NCBI GenBank assembly: GCA_016630905.1 | Contig: WBMQ01000018.1 | Location: forward strand, 1 to 64,000 | Direction: 5' to 3' | Origin: Capillidium heterosporum | Lineage: Eukaryota; Entomophthoromycota; Entomophthoromycetes; Entomophthorales; Capillidiaceae | DNA: 64,000 nucleotides | Part shown: positions 21,401 to 30,840 of the stretch, in pieces | Layout: each line of letters opens with the position of its first letter | How positions within the stretch are numbered: the first letter of the stretch is position 1 | Program-made: the position numbers and the translations under genes | Notes under the pieces: generated by a model | The model's database searches: none | What the model saw: the letters and a program-made list of their open reading frames with translations, nothing else | Told to the model about the DNA's origin: nothing

Positions 21401-22616
21401 AATAAAGCATGATCAACAGTCTTAAAAGTAGTGCCATTAGCAAATTTACTATACATTTAAATGATGAGCAAGAATTTATATATTAAAAGTACCTTTCTAT
21501 AACCTCTGCAGTTAAATGATACTTGGCTAAAATATAGGACACTTTAGGTAAGATAATTTTAGTTGGCTTCAAGTAGGCCATCTTCATTCCATCTTCTAAC
21601 AAGCTTGTTTCATCATCTCCTTCAAGTCGCTCAAAAGAAAAAGTTGGTAAAGTTTCAGGTTCATTGTCTAGTTCTACGTCATCCTCTAATAACTAGAGTG
21701 AGTCTTTCAAAGTTACTTCAACTTTCGTTTCAGGGTTCAGCAGCGAATGTTTTATAAAGCGGCATAGCTCTATAGGGAGTAAGAGCTTTGAGTATTCCAA
21801 ATACAAATTGACAAGGGGTAGCGAGTTGGACATAACATTATCATTAGACATCATTGCTTGTTCTAATACCTGTAGGTGCTCAATTAATTTCCCCTCGAGT
21901 ATATTTATTGGAATAAGCATTTTAAATAACTTTCTATATAAGTATAACGCAGTTTTAGTATGTATTTTTGAATTCTATTTTATTTAAACTTTGAAAAGTA
22001 TAGTTTCTTTGTATAGAACCTCTTTCAATTATCTTCGATTCCAAACAATAGCATGATTAAGGCATACTCTAGTTAGTTACAATAGGGTACTATTTCGTAA
22101 ACGAACAGTTTTTTGAATCCTCTTTTCTCTATAGCTAGTAAATAATAAATCGCTATCATATGTAAACGCATCATTTCATTAATTGGCTATTATATTATAA
22201 AATACTAACAATAAATATATCCAACATGCAAAAACCAAGTATCGATTGCAACCTGCTAATTTATTTATAAATCGAGATTAGTTATAACTATATGTAAGTT
22301 ATTCTCAGTGTGCGGAATATTGTTCTGCCAGAATGAACTCTCTAAAAAACCCAGTTTGTGCAAAAAATTGTTCTTAAAAATGAGCACTCAAATTTAAATT
22401 AGCAACTTGGACAATTTTATTAGCTAATTCCTTCATATTAACCTAATATTTTTGCCAATTAACCTGCAATTTTGCTATTTTGGGCCAATATATTAGATTT
22501 GTATTATCTTCCTTTATACAGTACAATATCAAATAAACTACAAATTTAGCTACATCACCCCTATTTTTTAGAAGATTCAAATTACCCAATACCAGTACCA
22601 ATATCAATAGCATACC
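18479..22616 (-). mobile_element. MULE (Mutator-like) transposon with long TIRs
   Basis: The ends are inverted repeats: GGTGTGCTATTGATATTGGT at 18479 and its counterpart GGTATGCTATTGATATTGGT read backwards from 22616. Similarity continues for about 260-290 bp inward (GTAGCTAAATTTGTAGTTTA, then TTGATATTGTACTGTATAAA). It encloses a broken MULE transposase on the minus strand. An LTR3 abuts the right TIR, so the expected 9-bp target duplication cannot be read. Confidence 0.8.
19319..21920 (-). pseudogene. MULE transposase with SWIM-type finger, broken
   Basis: Reading from 21920: an acidic N-terminal part, a FAR1-like region with RCEAHFRLKFD, a linker (DDQKHFKIVTKDIDFNLKG), the MULE core (PIAHAILSDESKETYITVLK, then TILTDGAVNF, giving a catalytic-type Asp), and a C-terminal SWIM segment with CTCYYQIQTGLPCSYLMAV. 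In SWIM fingers (CxC...CxH) the last position should be His; here it is Tyr. The frames at 21022-21303, 20423-20740, 20060-20341 and 19319-19963 are separated by frameshifts and stop codons. A possible intron near 21440-21500 (GTACTT...TTTTAAG) does not rescue the whole. The last 214 codons remain open. Confidence 0.8.
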
Positions 22617-23402
22617 TGTAACGAAACCTCAGATGGCTTCCCTAGAGAATCAGCTTGATAACCCTTCTAGCTGTGTGAACTCTAGTTCTAATACTGTTTC
22701 AACCTTGCAATGGATTAGGTCTCAGTTGGTTAATAATTAATCGTAAAAAGGCGGAGTCTCCGCTTGAACTGAATAATAATTAGTGTAGTAACCCATGATA
22801 TGTCACGAATGGATTTTCCTGGTCCGCTTTCAAAGCGTGATGGATGTAAATCATCTGCCTAATGAAGTACTGGTCATCGGTATCTCCACCGTCTCGTCGT
22901 TTCCATCTCCTGCCCCTATATAAACCCCCTGACTTGTGTAACTTTTGGGAAGTGATTATTTCATAATAAATAATTCGATTTCTCCTTGTTATAATCACTG
23001 CATGTCGTTAGAACCGATTTCTTGTAACCGTTGAATCAGCCAGGAGTCGAACCAGAACATTACCAACTTAGAGTAGCTTAAAAGTTGATATACAGATTAG
23101 CGTTGGATCAAGATTAGCTTAGGATCACCAAAATTAGCATTGGATCGGAATCGCTCAGGATTAGGATTAGAGTCGATTAGACGGGATTAAGTACTAGAAC
23201 TTGATGGATATTACCGCTCTCCTTGGACTCGTCACGACTGTAGCCTCATTTGTCTTTATGAATCGACTTTGAATTCAGATTACAACGAAAGTATCAGCTG
23301 TCAAAGCCATGGCTTTGAGTTTCATTAGTTTTATTGGTGTAATCATCACTGTGTTGGCTTACCTCAAGCCTAGCTCGGCATCCCTTAGTAGATTTCCCTA
23401 CA
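22617..23402 (+). mobile_element. LTR3-family solo LTR
   Basis: A 786-bp LTR begins TGTAACGAAACC and ends TTTCCCTACA. A poly(A)-like AATAAATAATTCG lies near 22965. The ORF starts at ATG 23204 but has TGA at codon 23 in place of the RLW Trp codon. The flanks ATACC and GGATT do not match, so the element probably recombined; its left end abuts the MULE TIR exactly. Confidence 0.8.
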
Positions 23403-23903
23403 GGATTAATCAAACCTAAACTTAATTCTACAATCCAAGAAGCCAAAGAAAAGCCTCAAAACAGCTCTGGTAAACGGCCTTTTTGTCTTTCTATGCAAAA
23501 ACTTCAATATATGTATCGTAGCTCAGAAGAAACTTATAACTTAGCAGCATGTAGGTGGGTTCTTTTCAACAAAAAGGAGGACTTATGTCCTGGTTGTGGT
23601 GGTCTATCACAGCGGTTAGGACTTACTTAATCTGCAAAGCAACAATCGAAGAGTCCAAAGGTAAATCTGGGCAAAGACTACATCTATAGCGGGAAATCAA
23701 TCTCAGATAAATTAAGCAAACTGGTGGTTGTGTAGAATAATGAGAAATGGGTGGGCAGTAATTTAAAGCGCAGGAAAAATATAAAAATATGTAACTCAAA
23801 GCACATCATCGGATAGTAGTATAAATGTATATTATGAAAAATAAAAATAGCACAGTATTCAATATATGACTTAGCTCAAAGCTAGGTTGGCAGATTGAAT
23901 AAA
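23403..23903 (-). mobile_element. LTR4-family fragment
   Basis: It matches the 5' and middle parts of LTR4 in reverse: GATTAATCAAACCTAAACTT near 23404, CTATCACAGCGGTTAGGAC near 23613, and a terminal hairpin CTTAGCTCAAAGCTAGG near 23880. The 3' part with the reading frame has been replaced by LTR3. Confidence 0.65.
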
Positions 23904-24124
23904 ATTAAACTATCAAATGACATTAAAGCTATCTCGAAGCATTGGTCTATTTTGTAAATTTGGTCGTCTAAATCATAAATGTAATTATTGAATATGGAGG
24001 TGGATTTCAAAGCAAATTTTAATATAGGCTAGTATTCTAACTCATAAGTTTAACAATGCTTCTAAAAATTCAAGTATAAGAGGTTAGCATTGTTTGAGTA
24101 ATTAAATTTTGAATAGTTGCTACC

Positions 24125-25996
24125 ATGGAAAGAAATAACCTCTCATCGATTCCCTGCAATAGATGCAGGCATCAAAGAACATATTGCAACAAGGAGCTTC
24201 CTACCTGCGGAAAATGCCAACGCAAATCTATAACATGCTCATATACCTTTGTCACTAAAAGAAATCCGACAAACAAGCCAAAGAAATGTATAGATGCCCC
24301 ATCACATAAAAAAGCAGGCAAGGAAAAATGCAAAAGCTTAACTTGTACCAACTTCAAAAGTTTGGAGACAACTACTACAAGCAGATATGAGGTAGAGCAA
24401 AAACAAAAAGATATGCCGACAAGAAAGAAAGCAGAGATAAAGTTAGATGATAGATCACTAAAGATATGGAAGCCTAAGGACAATAGATGCCTTGAAAGAG
24501 GTAAAAATATACATTCCAAGTTACCCCTAGAGTACGTGAATGCCAAGTTTGGTCTAGTCCATGTGTTGCTCCGAAATTCCATAGTCGATACCAGAAAAAA
24601 GGTGTTTGTTCTTACCACTGGGACTTTGGACTACTATGGGAAAAGCCCCATAGGAAAGTTATTGACGATGTATATCGCTCACTATTCAAAACCTAAAATT
24701 TTGGACAAGTTGGTTGAATGTGATAGGGAGCCACCATCTACCATACTCCTTCCCATTAGTAAATTAATCGATGCTCAAAGTTTACAAGATAAGTTCAGTT
24801 CAGCTACTATAGTAAATCGATGCATCAAGGCCTACTTCCAGTACTTCCATCCTCAGGTACCAATTGTCAACAAACGCTCTATAATTGAAAACCTCGAAAG
24901 TCACCCTCCAGCTCTACAGAACATCATATGCTCCATCGGATCTAACTACATACCAGAGATGTCCAAGGATATAAGGGACCACTTCAGTGATACTGCAGTT
25001 AGGTTACTTGGAGATACATACCTGGACTGCACACTTGATACTATCAGTATACTTCTACTAATGTCTATGTTTCAACATGACTCAAAAGACTTTTCCAAAG
25101 GGTTCTTCAGACTTGGCCATGCCATCCGAATAAGTTACATGTTAGGGCTGGATCGGAACCCATTACCTGGAACTGATCCAGAAACTATGGAGCTTAGAAA
25201 TCGGATATGGTGGTGGTTACATATAATAGACAAGCTCTGCGGGTTCGCCATAAATAAGACATTTGCTCACGACTTCCGATATGGTTCTAGGCCACCACCA
25301 AAGCTCAGTACGATGGATGGTTCAAAAGGTGATGCTAAGGAGTACCGGCTCGCCATGGTATGTTCCTGCCTTTCCACCAGGTTGTTAGGAGAACTTTGCT
25401 GTACCATGTACACTATGATCCACCGATTCGAATTCACTATTCGGAACCCCAACCTCAAAATGGAATATGTCAATGGATTAGTCCGTACTACTGAGCAGGA
25501 AATAGACCTGTGGGTGCAAAAGGTAAATACTCAGTTCCAACAGCTTGATAGCTACACTAGTGATCAAACTAGGAACGTAGCTCCCCCCTTCATCTTTATG
25601 TTGAAGTTGACTATGAACTCAGCCTTGCTCCAGCTTTACCAGATATTTGCAAAGGTGATCGATCAAGCAATCGCCATTTACTTTACGAAGAAAGCTAGTG
25701 AAGTAGCTGTCAATGTTATAGAGTTTTCGATACAGATGGGCAATGCATTTTTCCTCTCCGGGTTCTCCTACAAATTCCACACCCTTTGTATAGCCACTCT
25801 CTATCAGATTAGGAATGCCTGCTCAAAAGACAAAGCGTTGGTTGAAAAATCTGTAGCCAACTTGAAATTGTCTTTACAGATCCTTCAGGTAGGTAAAATT
25901 TATAGTAGCCTTGCGAAAGAGTATCTAAAACTAGTTCTGCTCTTGGTCAAGGCCGAGAACTTGGATTTGGGGAATGGGTTTTACAATATTAGTTAA
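24125..25996 (+). CDS. Zn2Cys6 fungal transcription factor
   Basis: This intronless protein has 623 aa. A Zn2Cys6 binuclear cluster lies at residues 11-38 (Cys 11, 14, 21, 28, 31, 38), followed by a basic linker rich in Lys (about 45-110). The fungal-specific middle region begins near FQYFHPQVPIVNKRSIIENL (about 238-257). It continues through LLLMSMFQ, a GFFRLGHAIRISYMLGLDR block and a RIWWWLHIIDKL block, typical of Fungal_trans domains. Such proteins bind CGG-type sites and activate pathway or developmental genes. It is closely paralogous to the gene at 62427: both share the cluster spacing, an LTTG/STTG-DYYG motif, LLTMYI/FLTMYI and NIICS. The target is unknown. Confidence 0.93.
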   Translation: MERNNLSSIPCNRCRHQRTYCNKELPTCGKCQRKSITCSYTFVTKRNPTNKPKKCIDAPSHKKAGKEKCKSLTCTNFKSLETTTTSRYEVEQKQKDMPTRKKAEIKLDDRSLKIWKPKDNRCLERGKNIHSKLPLEYVNAKFGLVHVLLRNSIVDTRKKVFVLTTGTLDYYGKSPIGKLLTMYIAHYSKPKILDKLVECDREPPSTILLPISKLIDAQSLQDKFSSATIVNRCIKAYFQYFHPQVPIVNKRSIIENLESHPPALQNIICSIGSNYIPEMSKDIRDHFSDTAVRLLGDTYLDCTLDTISILLLMSMFQHDSKDFSKGFFRLGHAIRISYMLGLDRNPLPGTDPETMELRNRIWWWLHIIDKLCGFAINKTFAHDFRYGSRPPPKLSTMDGSKGDAKEYRLAMVCSCLSTRLLGELCCTMYTMIHRFEFTIRNPNLKMEYVNGLVRTTEQEIDLWVQKVNTQFQQLDSYTSDQTRNVAPPFIFMLKLTMNSALLQLYQIFAKVIDQAIAIYFTKKASEVAVNVIEFSIQMGNAFFLSGFSYKFHTLCIATLYQIRNACSKDKALVEKSVANLKLSLQILQVGKIYSSLAKEYLKLVLLLVKAENLDLGNGFYNIS

Positions 25997-26253
25997 GCAG
26001 CTTCGTTAATTTTTCATTCATTCTAAACTAAAACTTTACGATTGTTAGACGATCTTAGCTATAAAATTTAAACATGGTAGAGAAAAAATTAACTATACGT
26101 ATGGAGGCTAAAGCTTATTTGAAATGAACACTCAGCATCCAAAGTCATAGGTCCATTTATGAATCCAGTATCCATTGAAGCTAACCATCTTCTTATATGA
26201 TAGGCTGTTGTAACTTTTGGGCTTGGAGTCATAACCACGGTTGGATAATTCGT

Positions 26254-26412
26254 TTAAGAACTGGTCACTGTGGTGGAAGCCTGAAAATGACAGGCATTGT
26301 CAGTACAGACATAATAGCAGCGTTCATTACGATCACTGGCGGCTGAACAAGCCGAATTACAAACCAAGGTAGCGACAACGAGGGTGACGATGATGATAAG
26401 ATTCTTAAACAT
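26254..26412 (-). CDS. Small secreted cysteine-rich peptide
   Basis: A 52-aa frame starts at ATG 26412. Residues 1-22 form a classical signal peptide (MFKNLIIIVTLVVATLVCNS), with likely cleavage near ACSA-A. The mature part of about 26 residues carries three Cys (ERCYYVCTDNACHF). A TATATAAA box lies at about 26461-26468, 50 bp upstream. On the opposite DNA frame only a shadow ORF exists. It sits tail-to-tail with the Zn2Cys6 gene. It could be an effector-like or toxin-like peptide, but no family is recognised, and it could be exon 1 of a longer gene. Confidence 0.6.
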   Translation of the reverse strand: MFKNLIIIVTLVVATLVCNSACSAASDRNERCYYVCTDNACHFQASTTVTSS

Positions 26413-26695
26413 TTGGGTTTTGATTTGGTTTTATTATAAAATTCTCTAGTCTTTTTAGGGTTTATATATCCTTTCACCTATAGATATATTTTCCATTGTT
26501 ACTTAAATTTGAAGGCTGATTTAGGCTCATTAAAATAGTCACTAGCTAAATTTGTTAATATTAGTGGCTTTATTATATAGCCCGGATACACTTTTCCTTA
26601 TTTTACTACATATATAAATATACATATAAATTTAAAAGTTACGAAATATGAGTGATTCGAATTTATTTAGATACTCCTAAACATTATATAATATC

Positions 26696-27399
26696 TGTAA
26701 GGTCCAAGGAGGTGCTGTTAGATCCAATTAATGTTGGTGTCATAGTGGGGGCGTATGACAAGATAGGTCGGGACAATAGAACCAATGCTGACCACTGTAT
26801 TGATAATATGAACCATCCAAAGGAAGTAAGTTTGAAGGGAAGCAAAGAAAGTCAGAAGGTAGTAAATGAAAAGGGCAGAGAAATCGGATCACATAGTCAC
26901 GCTATCTAATGGCTAAAAGACTTACTAGGAACAAGACTTTATTCGTAGATTAAGAAGCAGAATCAAGCTGTCACAACAGCTATGGCTAAGGGTTGGGATC
27001 AGGAAGTGAGTAACAGCTATAAATAGTAAAGTGGAGCGTTGTCAAGATGAGTGGTTTCAGTAGCAATCATCGAGTTTAAATACCTCTGCTGTTTGGTAAT
27101 GGTTAGATTTGGCATAAATTGCCCCTCCTCATCGAACGATTGGTAACGTGATACTATTAGAATTCCGAGATCAGGCACTATGCTGCTGATCGTTTGAGCT
27201 CTGAAGTAGCGATCGAACTAAGGGAATGTATCAAGGTAATCAGCTAAAATCTAAGGGAGTGGAATAGGTTCATAACCAAAACGGTTACGAATTGGGATAT
27301 GACAGAACAAAAGTTGGTAGAACAAGTAGTACAAAGAATAAATAAGCGGGATTGGTCTATGACCTATTAGTAAGAATTGTAATAACCAGAGTTGTTACA
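26696..27399 (-). mobile_element. LTR1-family LTR in IR2 left arm
   Basis: A 704-bp LTR has plus-strand ends TGTAAGGTCC (26696) and GTTGTTACA (27399). The twin copy is 51321-52024. The flanks ATATC and TTAAT do not match. The short-form ORF is disrupted. Confidence 0.85.
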
Positions 27400-27518
27400 T
27401 TAATTGTACAATTACTTTGAAAATATACAATTATTAAACACCTTATTATTTAACTATACTAACTGTTCATTTTATAGATGATTGAGTATTTAGCTGGAGA
27501 ATATGACTTTATTCTATT
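27400..27518 (-). repeat. Foldback Y-end fragment
   Basis: The sequence reading TGTACAATTACTTTGAAAAT through to GACTTTATTCTAT matches the Y end of elements A and B. The twin is at 51202-51320. Confidence 0.75.
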
Positions 27519-27618
27519 GATAGGAAGTTGCCAAACTAATAGTCTATGCATCCGGGATATAAACTTGAATTTTGGCTATTAAGCGAAGCTGCTGCTGATT
27601 TAGAAAGATTTCCTTACA
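27519..27618 (-). mobile_element. LTR2-family 5' fragment
   Basis: In reverse it begins TGTAAGGAAATCTTTCTAAA at 27618 and is cut by the foldback Y end. The twin starts at 51102. Confidence 0.7.
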
Positions 27619-28366
27619 GATAAGTTCGAATGGGCTTTATAAAGACTCTAGGACCTATCGATTAAATCTATCCCTTTACTTGAAGATCTGGATTTGGATA
27701 TGAAATAGGGGTGGATAAAAGCTACATCCTAAATATTGGTTTAAAGCCTATTTGGTCTAGTACGAAGCCTTAGCTTTGAGTAGCTTAATTCTAGCTAAAA
27801 GTAATGGGTTGAGCTGTAGTATTAGCGGAAGCGAAGCTGCATGCATTCAAAGCCTTGGCCTGAGACGCTTTGAACGAAGGAAAGAATAGTAAGTGTACGT
27901 AACCACCTAAAGATATGAAAGGCAGTATAAAAAGGGCATTGGTAGCTTGAATCCTCAACAAAAACGTCACAACAAACAGTCCAGATACATTTCCAATTTA
28001 TTTCTTAGCTCCCACCATCGTCAGTATGGTAGTCGGCGCCAAGTGCCTGACCCCAAGCAGTCCCTGCAACAGCGTCCGCGCGCTCGATTACTAAAGCACT
28101 GGCCTTGCTGTATTCTTTCACTCTGAAAATGAACTCCTTGACGAAGCCAAGGCGGCTAATGTGAAGAGAACCTACATATGCATCGATGCCATCCCCGACT
28201 TCAAAGCCAAATCTATCTTGAGTAATGACATCAACTTCATCATCTTATGCAAGGCTAAGGGTTGCACCAGTTCAGTCATCAACAAGCCCCCCGAGTATTA
28301 GAGAATTTGGAGGCTACAGAATGCTGTCCTGGTAGTATCTTTGTCTAGCTCTGCTTCAATGCAAAC
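27619..28366 (+). pseudogene. Secreted Cys-rich protein family, copy P3 (decayed)
   Basis: Conserved upstream sequence contains TATAAAAAGGGC near 27932. The coding remnant runs from about 27955: IYFLAPTIVSMVVGAKCLT, SSPCNSVRALDY, stop TAA, ENELLDEAKAANVKRTYICI, DAIPDFKAKSILSNDINFII and LCKAKGCTSSVINK. An extra C then frameshifts it before the FG--ECYPGS-type end. The 3' end (NTNCNTLF equivalent) continues after the LTR1 insertion at 29408. It is the best preserved central region of the family. P4 in the other IR2 arm is essentially the same sequence. Confidence 0.7.
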
Positions 28367-28832
28367 TGTAAGGTCCAGGGAGGTATCGCTGGATCCAGTC
28401 AATGATGGCATCATATTGGGAACTCATGACGTGGTAGGTCAGGAAAACGGAACTAAGGCCCACTACTGCATTGGTGACAAAGGCTTGAATTCTTCGGAGA
28501 GCAGGCCGGACAGCTAGGTGAAGGAGATATAACATAAGGAGCGCCCATACAATGGTAGTCAAGTCCCAGTTCCAGGAGGGAACTAAAGAGACGGGTTGGG
28601 ACTGGGAAGTGGAGTGGTGCTGAACTAAAGGGGACCGGCTAGGTAGTGGTTGAGCAACAGCCGGTGCCACAGTGTTAGGGTCAAAAGTAGGGGTTGGTTG
28701 ATAGGTCAACGTTGGTTCAAAGGGGTAGACGGTGTTAGTAACATTAATTGCCCAAAGAAAATGAGATCCGAGGGTAGCGAGGATCGTCAAAAGGTAATAG
28801 GAGGCTGGAAGGACAGGGAGACTAGACCACAT
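28356..28832 (-). CDS. LTR1 long-form membrane ORF
   Basis: The frame starts at ATG 28832 (MWSSLPVLPASYYLLTILAT), 158 codons. Hydrophobic segment 1 is at residues about 8-30. A Pro/Gln/Ser-rich linker follows (about 35-85, with Asn-x-Thr sites at INVTNT). Segment 2 follows WNWDL (TTIVWALLMLYLLHLAV). Then come AFVTNAVVG and YDAIIDWIQRYLPGPY, which ends exactly at the LTR boundary. The copy at 42205-42675 is nearly identical. It could be a short membrane protein or the N-terminal module of an element polyprotein. No known domain is recognised. It is the most intact member of the LTR-encoded ORF set. Confidence 0.5.
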   Translation of the reverse strand: MWSSLPVLPASYYLLTILATLGSHFLWAINVTNTVYPFEPTLTYQPTPTFDPNTVAPAVAQPLPSRSPLVQHHSTSQSQPVSLVPSWNWDLTTIVWALLMLYLLHLAVRPALRRIQAFVTNAVVGLSSVFLTYHVMSSQYDAIIDWIQRYLPGPYSLH

Positions 28833-29407
28833 AGTATTACTATGCTGAAAGTAAAAGTACGGGTAAAGGATAAGTTTATTTAGGGACAAAGGACGAGATC
28901 AGGCTGCTGGGAACAGCTATGGCTAGGGACAGGGGGTGAGTAACAGCTATTTAGAAAATAGCGAGGTGGAACGTTGTCAAGATGCTGGCTTTTGGTAGTC
29001 GTCGAGGGGTTTAAATATCCCTTTGGCATCTTGGTTGTAGTGATGCTAGCGGGATTGGTTTCCCCTTTGGCAATCCACTACTCTATAGATTAAGTGAGTG
29101 TTTACCAAGTTTATCCAAAAGAGCCAGTAATTCTATTAACTACTACTGGTGCGTTTCCATGGTTGGAAGGTGTGGATCAGCTAATGTGCTGCTAATCGCT
29201 AGAGTTCCCAGGTTATGGTCAAGTTTAAGAAAATAATAAAGGTAATCGAAATAATTGATATGTGGGGTGGATTCATAACTAAGATAGTTATGAATTGGAG
29301 AACAAAAAAAGAATTTGAAAATTAGTAAGTAGAAAGAGGAAGGGAATCTAAGAAAGGAATAGGTCTATGACCTAATAATCGGGGTTGTGACAACCAGGGT
29401 TGTTACA
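28367..29407 (-). mobile_element. LTR1 long-form solo LTR with CAAAC target duplication
   Basis: A 1041-bp LTR inserted in P3. CAAAC occurs at 28362-28366 and 29408-29412, and only once in the unoccupied twin arm near 50355. A TTTAAATA promoter-like box lies near 29010 and AATAAAC near 28876. It carries the long-form ORF. Confidence 0.95.
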
Positions 29408-29675
29408 CAAACTGCAAGACTTTGTTACCATGACACATCCAGACCACTAGAATTAGGAAATAAATTGCTGATAAATATACAGCTACTTATCAATTTATTT
29501 ATAGTGTGCATTTTTTACATATAAGACCAAATACTCAACTAGCAGCATATTTAATATTCAATAAAAGAATGTACTACAAGTTTAATGCTACCTAATTCAA
29601 TTTAATAATTTTTTATTCTATACTTAAATGGGTTTTAAATCATCAATGGATACTTGTAAAATTTTGTAAATTAAA
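29408..29675 (+). repeat. P3 3' end and foldback-type X arm
   Basis: P3 sequence resumes after the LTR (CTGCAAGACTTTGTTACCAT), followed by X-arm-like DNA from about 29455 (TTAGGAAATAAATTGCTGATA). This is the same gene-then-X-arm order as in P1, P2 and P4. Confidence 0.6.
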
Positions 29676-30065
29676 TGTAAGGTCGAAGGAGATGCTACTA
29701 GATCCAACTAATGATAATGTCGTAATGGGAGCTTATGGCAGGGTAGGTTGGGAAAGTAGAACCAATGCCAGTCACTGCATTGGTAATATGAATCGCTCAA
29801 AGAAAATAAATCCGAAGAGAAGCAAAAATGGCCAGGAAGTAGTGGGCTGGGAGAGCAGAGAATTAGAATCACATAGTAATGGATGCTGATAAACTAAGAG
29901 ACTTGCTAAGAACAAGGTTTTATTCATAGACTAAAACAGAATCAGGCTGTCACAACAGCTATGGCTAAAGGTTGGGATCAAGAGGTGAGTAACAGCTACG
30001 AATAGCGAGGTAGAATGTTGTCCAGATCCGAGCTGTTGGCAGCAATCAAAGGCTTAAATATATTT
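29676..30065 (-). mobile_element. LTR1-family LTR, truncated
   Basis: It begins TGTAAGGTCGAAGG and matches LTR1 up to the TTTAAATA promoter-like region (about 30053). The U3 part is missing where LTR4 begins at 30066. Confidence 0.7.
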
Positions 30066-30840
30066 TGTTTGCTGGTCGCTCTCTCTGAGTGTTTGACCAT
30101 TGGCTTGGACTTCCAGTCGAGTGGGTTCGGCCGGATTTGGTGAGTCCTTCGGCATGGGACGTGACATGTGTATCGTGTTGTGGGCTGACTAATATAGATG
30201 CGGCAATTGCCCTACAATTAAATATAATATAAAAGCTCTATTCCAGTAACACTTCTGGCTAGGAATCCTTGAAACGTTTAATCAAACTAACCCAAACTTA
30301 ATCTACGATTAGGGCGAACTCAAAAGAAAGGTCTCAAACAATTCTGATAAACCGATTCAGAAACTCTTTTCCTCTATTGATGAAAGCGATCCAGAAACCC
30401 TTTTTCCTTCTCTCTTGTTCTTCCTTTGTCTTTTTTATTTTCCTATTCGTTTCTTCTCGTTTTTGGTATGTTTCTTTTTCCGTCTTCTTTCTTTCTTTTT
30501 CCTCTCTTCTTTTTCCTTTTTGCTGCTATATATACTGTAGATTCGAAATAAGGCATGTTTTGGAGGCTTGTAAGTAAGTCCTTTTCTTAATGAACCGGAG
30601 AGTCCATATCTTAATTGCTGTTGTCTGCCTCTGCATTTTGGACTTATTTTCTCTGCAGGACAACAATCGGAGAATCCGACATTAAGTCTGAAAACCAAAC
30701 TTAGATCCTTAATAGAAAATCGATCTTAGGTAATTCAAGCAACTTTGCCATTGATTAGAATATAGACTAATTAATGGTAGGCATTTTAACGCGCAGGAAC
30801 GAATAAGTAACTGTATAACCCCAAAATACTCTGTCCAGTA
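30066..30840 (-). mobile_element. LTR4-family LTR, 5' end missing
   Basis: The plus-strand start TGTTTGCTGGTCGC is the LTR4 3' end in reverse. It continues through GTCCTTCGGCATGGGACGTG and is cut by foldback copy B at 30841. A pyrimidine-rich tract at 30370-30530 is peculiar to this copy. Confidence 0.75.

Larger units (their letters stand above)
26696..29555. repeat. Inverted duplication IR2, left arm
   Basis: It pairs with 50212-52024 (position x matches 78720 minus x up to 28366; beyond the LTR1 insert the sum is 79766). The arm holds an LTR1, a foldback Y-end fragment, an LTR2 5' fragment and secreted-protein pseudogene P3. Embedded translations are identical between arms. The outer edge falls exactly on the LTR1 end. 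Confidence 0.9.

Noticed and set aside
24172-24618. 148-codon minus-strand ORF
   Set aside because: Antisense shadow of the Zn2Cys6 gene; no domain of its own.
28650-28883. Plus-strand ORFs across LTR1 copies (also 42493-42726, 26652-26909, 51811-52032, 29692-29889)
   Set aside because: They are antisense shadows of the LTR1 reading frame; identity between copies reflects shared repeat DNA.
30377-30577. 66-codon Ser/Phe-rich plus-strand ORF
   Set aside because: It lies antisense in an LTR4 and results from a pyrimidine-rich tract; composition, not coding.
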